Part shown: positions 56,020 to 64,000 of the stretch, in pieces
How the letters are laid out: each line of letters starts with the position of its first letter
Numbering within the stretch: the first letter of the stretch is position 1
Source of the DNA: Stomoxys calcitrans
Taxonomy: Eukaryota > Arthropoda > Insecta > Diptera > Muscidae
Assembly: GCF_963082655.1 (NCBI RefSeq)
Contig: NC_081553.1
Coordinates: forward strand, 30,449,080 to 30,513,079
DNA length: 64,000 nucleotides
Reading direction: 5' to 3'
The notes under the pieces: model-generated
Told to the model about the DNA's origin: nothing
What the model saw: only the letters and a program-made list of their open reading frames with translations
Databases searched by the model: none
Made by a program: the position numbers and the translations under genes

Positions 56020-56614
56020 ATATATATAGAAGATAAATTATTTTTATAAAAATTTAAATTTATTCAAAATCCTACATTAAAATTTAGAACATTTTAAAAT
56101 CATTAAATTAAAAAAAAAAAAAAAATCATATCTATTTAAATGTTCATAAGATATTCTAAATTACTAAACTTTTATTAAAAATTTTTAAGCTATTAAAAAA
56201 TATAACATATATTTATAACATTTTATTAGGAACAGGCGCAAACTTCTCAGATATCAATGAGGCATTAAAAATTTTGTAAAAACAAGTAAGAGCGTGGTAA
56301 GTTCGGCCGGAAAACCTACACTTTATCTTCGTTTGACTCTATTCATTTATCTATCAGAATATCTAGTTTATGTCGTCTGTCCGTCCGATTATTTGAAGAT
56401 ATTCGTCACAACCAGTTTACTCAAATTTGAGCATTTTTTTTGTATAAAATTATGCGATGATAATTTTATCTTCTAATTTATAAAATTCATTTCATTTCAT
56501 TACAGTACACGGACTAAAGACTGTCTAAATGTGTCCAATAGTGGTCCCTTGTTTTTTTCACCTTATGAGCCACTGGGACAAATGACTCACCATTCCCAAA
56601 ACAGCATTTTTTTT
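56020..56614. other. AT-rich sequence with repeat scraps
   Basis: Contains a SINE tail scrap at ~56226-56262 and a HINE 3'-end scrap at 56281-56312 (AACAAGTAAGAGCGTGGTAA, GTTCGGCCGG). The rest is AT-rich and unassigned. Confidence 0.5.
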
Positions 56615-57897
56615 TATACCCACCACCGAAGGATGGGGGTATATTCATTTTGCCATTCCGTTTGCAACACATCGAAATATCCATTTCCGACCCTATAAAG
56701 TATATATATTCTTGATCAGCGTAAAAATCTAAGACGATCTAGACATGTCCGTCCGTCTGTCCGTCTGTCTGTTGAAATCACGCTACAGCCTTTAAAAATT
56801 GAGATATTGAGCTGAAACTTTGCACAGATTCTTTTTTTGTCCATAAGCAGGTTAAGTTCGAAGATGGGCTATATCGGACTATATCTTGATATAGCCCCCA
56901 TATAGACCAATCGGCCGATTTAGGGTCTTAGGCCCATAAAAGCCACATTTATTATCCGATTTTGCTGAAATTTAGGACAGTGAGTTGTGTTAGGACCTTC
57001 GATATCCTCCGTCAATTTGGCTCAGATCGGTCTAGATTTGGATATAGCTGCCATATAGACCGATCCTCCGATTTAAGGTCTTAGGCCCATAAAAGCCACA
57101 TTTATTATACGATTTTGCTGAAATTTAGGACAGTGAGTTGTGTTGGGCCATTCAACATCCACCGTCAATATGGCTCAGATCGGTTCAGATTTGGATATAG
57201 CTGCCATATAGACCGATCCTCAAATTTAGGATCTTAGGCCCATAAAAGCCACATTTATTAGCCGATTTTGCTATGATTTGAGACAGTGAGTTGTGTTAGG
57301 CCCTCTGACGTCCTCTGTGAATTTGGCTCAGATCGGTTCAGATTTGGATATAGCTGCCATATAGACCGATCCTCAAATTTAGGGTCTTAGGCCCATAAAA
57401 GCCACATTTATTAGCCGATTTTGCTATGATTTGAGGCAGTGAGTTGTGTTAGGCCCTACAACGTCCTTCGTCAATTTGGCTCAGATCGGTTTACATTTGG
57501 ATATAGCTGCCATATAGACCGATCCTCCGATTTGGGGTCTTAGGCCCATAAAACACGCATTTATTTTCCGATGTCGCCGAAATTTGGGACAGTGAGTTAA
57601 GTTAAGCCCCTTGACATACTTTTGCATTATCGCACTGATCGGTCCAGATTTGGATATAGCTGCCATATAGACCGATCTCTCGGTTTTAGGTTTTGGGGCC
57701 ATAAAAAGCGCATTTATTTGCCGATGTTGCCGAAATTTGGGACAAAGAGTTAAGTTAAGCCCCTCCACATATTTCTGCTATGGGACATAAGTTATGAGTT
57801 TTGCACCGGATTTTGACGAAAGGTGGTTTACATATATAGCCGAGGTTGTGGGTATCCAAAGTTCGGCCCGGCCGAACTTAACGCCTTTTTACTTGTT
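56615..57897 (+). mobile_element. HINE-A element, intact ends
   Basis: TATACCCACCACCGAAGGAT start with GGATGGGGGTATA partner, CCTATAAAGTATATATATTC block, CCGTCCGTCTGTCCGTCTGT. Five to six A modules follow, then the perfect 3' region AGTTCGGCCCGGCCGAACTT, CGCCTTTTTACTTGTT ending 57897. Best reference copy for family A here together with 26908-28550. Confidence 0.92.
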
Positions 57898-59466
57898 TAA
57901 TTTCATCTCGATGCATTTACTCCAGCCAGCGCACCGAAAAAATGCATTAGATTATGTTTCTTGAAATTATGTCCAACTACTCACATTTATTTTTGGGTGT
58001 AGATTTGACTTTTTTTAATTTCGGTATGCAGCAACATATGCCCTTTTTTATCCACACAATCCAGAAATCTTTTATAATTTGCAAGTGAATTCTAAACTTT
58101 TAAACTTTCAAATATGATTATGATTATAATGTGATCAATTGTAGATTTTTTTCTTTTTCTTATAGGCAGACAAATTATTCATTGTTTAGAATAGCGGACG
58201 AATTAAAGAAGCAAAATACAGTTATATGAAAGGCAGAAATCAGTTTTTATTGCACACATTCACCCACCAATGTTTACAAAGAAAGGGTGTGCTTATCTCT
58301 CACTCACTTGAATATTACAAGCAAGTATTCGGCCGGTCAAATTTGATGCATGGCTTGGTCATGTACAAACCTTTTTTTTTTTGAAGATTTTATTAGGAAT
58401 TATTTCTATGGAGATATTCTTTATGGTAATGTCTGAGTTCGATTCTGCCCAGGATTTCTTTATTTGTAGCATAGACATTTGATAAAAGAGTTTTGTTGCC
58501 AAGCCGAGATCTTTGATTGGTGGCAACCATAAAATTTCCATTGCAATTGGCAACAAGTAATAGTGTTGGTTTTGACGTTTTCTTTGATACCTTTTTTTAT
58601 GCAAAGTGAAGGCTAGAAGTTACAAAGCCAACTTAATAACTTCCTTTTACTAGCCAACTACGAAAGTGGAAAGATCAAATCGAGTCTTGTTTAAACCATA
58701 ATTTTTTCGGTGCATCGTCTAAGTTTTGTGATCAGTGAGATAGTGATCTGTGGAAAATTTCACAAAGGATTTATTTTTGAAGCAACATTTTTTTTAAAGT
58801 GTGTAAAGGTATGCATTTTCTTTTCTATGGAGGATATGCCAATTTTTCCTCTCAGAGGTTATGTGTATGATTTCCCCTCTACATTTTGTGTACCCAGGAG
58901 AGATTTGGTCAGCTTTACGATCGATTTTTCCCTGACAGGTGCTTGAGGGATATACCGACATATTGCAGTGCATTTTCCCCGAAATTATTTGTGCCACGAA
59001 GTAAGGCATACAACATACAACATCCGGATCACAAGAGTAGTGCCACAAGACACTGATAACTAGTTTTAATCTGACGTATAATTTTTGCCACGACCACATT
59101 TATATGCCAAGTTGCTTATAATCTGCACTGTTTGTCCAGTTGGACCAGTTGGTTGAAGCCGTGATAACTATTTGTGCCACGAAGTCTTTTTGTTAAGAAC
59201 TTATTTTTTTGAACGAGCGGTACGCCTATCATCCCCACTGTGGATCCAGTTTGACTGCGTTACCTTAAAGGCAGCGAGAAAAGTATTTATTTCCACATCG
59301 AGGCCATATTGCGATAAGCCATTTTTGTAGATTGTCTCGATTGTTGTCTGTTTGGCTTTGTCCACATTTATTTTTGACTGTCGTTATTTAAAGAAATAAA
59401 GTCTAGACCATCGAGACATGGTTCCTCTACGAAGGAAGTAATTCAACATCAAATCCGACAAAAATA
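57898..59466. other. unique intergenic (or intronic) sequence
   Basis: No repeat family recognised. Short ORFs at 58359-58604, 58710-58946 and 58794-59099 lack homology I can name. T-rich tracts at ~58372-58384. Confidence 0.45.
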
Positions 59467-60063
59467 AAGGGTGATTTTTTTGAGGTTAGGATTTTCATGC
59501 ATTAGTATTTGACAGATCACGTGGGATTTCAGACATGGTGTCAAAGAGAAAGATGCTCAGTATGCTTTGACATTTTATCATGAATAGACTTACTAACGAG
59601 CAACGCTTGCAAATCATTGAATTTTATTACCAAAATCAGTGTTCGGTTCGAAATGTGTTCATTCACCGTAACGTTGCGTCCAACAGCATCTTTGAAAAAA
59701 TATGGTCCAATGATTCCACCAGCGTACAAACCATACCAAACAGTGCATTTTTCGGGATGCATGGGCAGTTCTTGAACGGCTTCTGGTTGCTCTTCACTCC
59801 AAATGCGGCAATTTTGCTTATTTACGTAGCCATTCAACCAGAAATGAGCCTCATCGCTGAACGGTGAATGAACACATTTCGAACCGAACACTGATTTTGG
59901 TAATAAAATTCATTGATTTGCAAGCGTTGCTCGTTAGTAAGTCTATTCATGATGAAATGTCAAAGCATACTGAGCATCTTTCTCTTTGACACCATGTCTG
60001 AAATCCCACGTGATCTGTCAAATACTAATGCATGAAAATCCTAACCTCAAAAAAATCACCCTT
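59467..60063. mobile_element. fold-back Tc1/mariner-type element, 202-bp arms
   Basis: Arms 59467-59668 and 59862-60063 are inverted copies differing at about two positions. Outer ends AAGGGTGATTTTTTTGAGG, TA duplications at 59465-59466 and 60064-60065. Each arm carries the terminal repeat, leader and first codons of a transposase (MNRLTNEQRLQIIEFYYQNQ). The 193-bp centre, on the minus strand, encodes FSDEAHFWLNGYVNKQNCRI and LPMHPEKCTVWYGLYAGGII, a DDE-domain piece with the first catalytic Asp in SDEAHF. Non-autonomous. Confidence 0.92.
59541..59891 (-). pseudogene. DDE transposase fragment within the fold-back element
   Basis: 116-codon frame whose first ~80 residues are transposase-like (SDEAHF... 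IWSEEQPEAVQELP ... GPYFFKDAVGRNVTV). It resembles the IS630/Tc1/mariner superfamily. The last ~35 residues are antisense read-through of the left arm. The N-terminal helix-turn-helix part is in a different frame on the arm and most of the domain is deleted. Confidence 0.8.
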
Positions 60064-60312
60064 TACCATGCCATATTATAACCCAGATACCCGGCCCTGT
60101 TAACCTGACCTTCAACTGATCGTTCATCAAAATGAACATACCATCACCGTAAATCTTATATCTAATTATTTATATATTTATTCATATTTTCTTTGAGGGT
60201 AAAATTTATTTAAAACACAGATACTTTAATGTTGGTTTAGTTGCAAGTTTTTGCAGAGTCAAAAGCAGAGACAATAGTTTTTTTTTTTTTTTTGAATTTT
60301 GTTCACACACAG

Positions 60313-60367
60313 CGATGACCATCACCCACTACATGGAGGAGGCCTTTTACGTGCAGCGACAGTGCTG
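60313..60367 (+). CDS. candidate exon of an unidentified second gene
   Basis: 55 bp of GC-rich sequence in AT-rich surroundings, with an acceptor-like CACACACAG ending 60312 (T tract at ~60278-60294 upstream) and a strong donor GGTAAGTTTT with GT at 60368-60369. From the ATG at 60315 it reads MTITHYMEEAFYVQRQC with two bases left over. THYMEEA is reminiscent of the H-loop region of some ABC transporters (T-H-Y-x-E-E-A), but that is too short to assign. It may be internal (two bases before ATG) or a first coding exon; no partner exon is seen in the window. Confidence 0.4.
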
Positions 60368-60843
60368 GTAAGTTTTGTCTTTGCTATGCTTTTTACGAAG
60401 AGAAATGTACAAAACTTTTGTCTCGCGCTCTTTTATTGTCTTTTGTTTTGATATACCATAGTTACAAACCATCATACAAACATTAAGTAACCAAGAGACT
60501 GTGAGAGATCGTAGGCGGCATCATATCTCTTTATTATGACACTTTTTGCCTTGTAATTCTACTGAAAGTAATTAGTACAACACTTACATTGTTATTTCAT
60601 TTATGGCTCTCACAGCCTTTCCATATTTTTTTCCATTCAATGGTACAAACATACAAACCATTACTTTCTATTTCTTTCATGTAATGTTTGTATGTTTGTT
60701 TTGCTTGCATAGAAACCCAGTCAAATCATACGATCGAAGTTAAAAGATACTAGAAGTATAATTAACCCCTTAAGGGGCGCAACTGAATTGGTCGTTCACA
60801 AGAGTGCTGTCCAAATGTTACATATTTTTTGATTTATTATAAA
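60368..60843. other. unique AT-rich sequence
   Basis: Possible intron downstream of the candidate exon. No repeat recognised until HINE-B at 60844. Confidence 0.4.
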
Positions 60844-63326
60844 AACAAGTAAAAGCGTGCTAAGTTCGGCCGTGCCGAATCTTATATACCCTCCACCATG
60901 GATTGCATTTGTCGAGTTCTTTTCCCGGCATCTCTTCTTAGGCAAAAAAAAGGATATAAGAAAAGATTTGCTCTGCTATTAGAGCGAGACCTGTGTAAAA
61001 TGTCAGCCAATTCGAATAAGAATTGCGCTCTTTGTGAGTTCAAAAAGTAAAATAGAGAGATCGATTTATATGGGAGCTGTATCGGGTTATGGACCGATTC
61101 AGACCATAATAAAGAAAAAAACCGTCGTACAAAATTTCAGGCAAATCGGATAATAATTGCGACCTCTAGAGGCTCAAGAAGTCAAGATCCCAGATCGGTT
61201 TATATGGCATCTACATCAGGTTATGAACCGACTTGTACTTTATTTGACACAGTTGTTGAAAGTAACAATAAAAAACGTCTTGCGAAATTTCAGCCAAATC
61301 GGATAGGAATCGCGCCCTCTAGAAGCTCAAGAAGTCAAGTCCCCAGATCTGTTTATATGACAGCTATATCAGGTTATAAACCGATTTGAACCATATTTGG
61401 CACAGTTGTTGAATATAATAACAAAACACGTCGTGCAAAATTTCATTCCAATCGGATAAGAATTGCGCACTCTAGAGGCTCAAGAAGTCAACACCCAAGA
61501 TCGGTTTATATGGCAGCTATAGCAGGTTATGGACCGATTTGGACCATACTTGGCACAGTTGTTGGATATAATAGCGAAACACGTCGTGCAAAATTTCATT
61601 CCAATCGGATAAGAATTGCGCTCTCTAGAGGCTCAAGAAGTCAAGACCCCAGATCGGTTTATATGGCAGCTATAGCAGGTTATGGACCGATTTGAACCAT
61701 ACTTGGCACAGTTGTTGGATATAATAACGAAACACGTCGTGCAAAATTTCATTCCAATCGGATAAGAATTGCGCTCTCTAGAGGCTCAAGAAGTCAAGAC
61801 CCAAGATCGGTGTATAGGGCAGCTATATCAGGTTATGGACCGATTTGAACCATACTTGGCACATTTGTTGGATATCATAACAAAACACGTTGTGCAAAAT
61901 TTCATCCCAATCGGATAAGAATTGCGCTCTCTAGAGGCTCAAGAAGTCAAGACCCAAGATCGGTTTACATGGCAGCTGTATCAAAACATGGACCGATATG
62001 ACCCATTTACAATACCAACCGACCTACACTAATAAGAAGTATTTGTGCAAAATTTCAAGCGGCTAGCTTTACTCCTTCGGAAGTTAGCGTGCTTTCGAGA
62101 GACAGACGGACGGACGGACGGACGGACGGACGGACAGACGGACGGACATGGCTAGATCGACATAAAATTTCACGACGATCAAGAATATATATACTTTATG
62201 GGGTCTCAGACGAATATTTCGATTAGTTACAATCAGAATGACGAAATTAGTATACCCCCCATCTTATGGTGGAGGGTATAAAAACGTCTTGCGAAATTTC
62301 AGCCAAATCGGATAGGAATTGCGCCCTCTAGAAGCTCAAGAAGCTCAAGAAGTCAAGTCCCCAGATCTGTTTATATGACAGCTATATCAGGTTATAAACC
62401 GATTTGAACCATATTTGGCACAGTTGTTGAATATAATAACAAAACACGTCGTGCAAAATTTCATTCCAATCGGATAAGAATTGCGCACTCTAGAGGCTCA
62501 AGAAGTCAACACCCAAGATCGGTTTATATGGCAGCTATAGCAGGTTATGGACCGATTTGGACCATACTTGGCACAGTTGTTGGATATAATAGCGAAACAC
62601 GTCGTGCAAAATTTCATTCCAATCGGATAAGAATTGCGCTCTCTAGAGGCTCAAGAAGTCAAGACCCCAGATCGGTTTATATGGCAGCTATAGCAGGTTA
62701 TGGACCGATTTGAACCATACTTGGCACAGTTGTTGGATATAATAACGAAACACGTCGTGCAAAATTTTATTCCAATCGGATAAGAATTGCGCTCTCTAGA
62801 GGCTCAAGAAGTCAAGACCCAAGATCGGTGTATATGGCAGCTATATCAGGTTATGGACCGATTTGAACCATACTTGGCACATTTGTTGGATATCATAACA
62901 AAACACGTTGTGCAAAATTTCATCCCAATCGGATAAGAATTGCGCACTCTAGAGGCTCAAGAAGTCAAGACCCAAGATCGGTTTATATGGCAGCTATATC
63001 AAAACATGGACCGATATGACCCATTTACAATACCAACCGACCTACACTAATAAGAAGTATTTGTGCAAAATTTCAAGCGGCTAGCTTTACTCCTTCGGAA
63101 GTTAGCGTGCTTTCGACAGACAGACGGACGGACGGACGGACGGACGGACGGACGGACGGACGGACGGACGGACGGACGGACAGACGGACGGACATGGCTA
63201 GATCGACATAAAATTTCACGACGATCAAGAATATATATACTTTATGGGGTCTCAGACGAATATTTCGAGTAGTTACAAACAGAATGACGAAATTAGTATA
63301 CCCCCCATCTTATGGTGGAGGGTATA
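60844..63326 (-). mobile_element. HINE-B element with 1-kb tandem duplication
   Basis: AACAAGTAAAAGCGTGCTAA, palindrome GTTCGGCCGTGCCGAATC, TATATACCCTCCACCATGG. B modules (~170 bp) follow, then a (GACG)n microsatellite at 62104-62150, TATATATACTTTATGGGGTC, and GGTGGAGGGTATA at 62280. Immediately after, the segment from 61272 is repeated through a second complete tail ending 63326. The second (GACG)n, at 63117-63192, is longer. The identical 61-codon frames at 61510 and 62528 are module sequence. Confidence 0.9.
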
Positions 63327-63537
63327 AAAATGGATTCTGAATTATTAATTATATTCAATAAATATTTTTCTGTACCTTTTATGATGATATGATGCTCGAG
63401 TAGCCTATTGGTAGATATCTTTGCCTTTGGTTTAATTCTTGTTTTTCTCCTGACTAGTTATGGACGATTTCATTTAACTACAATAGTTAGCTTGGCCCAC
63501 CGCTTAGTTTCTGGATAGTTCTGGATTAGATACAAAA
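63327..63537. other. short unique sequence
   Basis: Separates two HINE-B elements; no feature seen. Confidence 0.5.
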
Positions 63538-64000
63538 AAGGGAGTCTATAAAAAATTTTAGCCAAATCGGATAAGAATTGCGCCCTCTAGAGGCTCAAGA
63601 AGTCAAGACCCAAGATCGGCTTATATGGCCGCTATATCAGGTTATGAACCGATTTGAACCATACTCAGCCCAACTGTTGGAAGTGATATTTAAACACTGT
63701 TTGCAAAATTTCAGTCAAATCGGATAAAAGCTGAAGAAGTCAAGACCCAAGATAGGTTTGTCAAGAAGTCAAGATCCAGCAATACCAGGTTGTAGACCGA
63801 TTTTAACCGTACTTAGCACAGTAATAGAAAATGACACCACAACACCACGTGCAAAATTACAGCCAAATCGGATAAGAATTGCGCCCTCTAGCGGCTTAAG
63901 AAGTCAAGACCCAAGATCGGTTTATATGGCAGCTATATCAGGTTATGGACCGATTTGAACCATACTCAGCCCAACTGTTGAAAGTTATATTAAAACACTA
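63538..64000 (-). mobile_element. HINE-B fragment running off the window
   Basis: B modules ('tagccaaatcggataagaat', 'gaggctcaagaagtcaagac', 'ttatatggccgctatatcag') with a deletion near 63725-63785; no end visible. Confidence 0.8.

Noticed and set aside
62100..62155. (GACG)n as a functional regulatory array
   Set aside because: A TCCGTCTG-type microsatellite is a standard internal part of DINE-like elements; nothing links it to regulation here.
61200..63300. CRISPR-like array (regular repeats)
   Set aside because: Units of ~170 bp without short unique spacers, in a eukaryotic transposon. It is a tandem-module HINE.

Overview
The window looks like a stretch of a large, repeat-rich fly (Diptera) nuclear genome. 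It is AT-rich, its gene exons are separated by multi-kilobase introns, and it contains tRNA-derived SINEs, mariner and LINE relics, pentameric satellites and many tandem-module repeats resembling the DINE-1/INE-1 (non-autonomous Helentron) elements of flies. The repeat repertoire suggests a calyptrate/muscid fly such as Stomoxys or Musca. That is an inference; the sequence alone does not fix the species. There is no operon, CRISPR array or tRNA gene.

One host gene is clear. The last four coding exons of a plus-strand sodium/proton antiporter of the SLC9B (NHA/NHEDC) family lie at 739-927, 9409-9552, 17104-17205 and 42268-42576. All four have consensus splice sites, and all junctions are in phase 0. 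Together they give a 247-residue C-terminal part of the transporter ending at a TAA at 42574-42576. The upstream exons lie outside the window. The three introns are about 8.5, 7.6 and 25 kb, and almost everything else between 1 and 42,267 is intronic repeat.

Repeat layout. The commonest component is a group of elements with a TATACCC-type 5' end, a TCCGTCTG-rich microsatellite, a variable number of ~150-180 bp tandem modules, and a 3' GTTCGGCCGGGCCGAAC palindrome followed by ACTTGTT. I call them HINE-like and sort them by module into A, B, C and a divergent E. A separate TE-like repeat (D) occurs four times. A mariner family is present as two ~0.9 kb copies with inactivated transposases and five ~237 bp MITEs. 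There are also several tRNA-derived SINEs, two LINE types in fragments, and a 597 bp fold-back element. Intron 2 holds two satellites: an 11-bp GGAATGGAAAT array (10705-11995) and a 3-kb ATGAA pentamer array (13811-16905). A HINE-A element lies between them.

From 43.2 kb to the end there is no confidently assigned gene. The exception may be one 55-bp, GC-rich exon-like segment at 60313-60367 with good splice signals, perhaps from a second gene extending beyond the window. The long open frames in the repeat arrays (for example 911 codons at 14203-16938) are by-products of repeat composition and are not annotated as genes.
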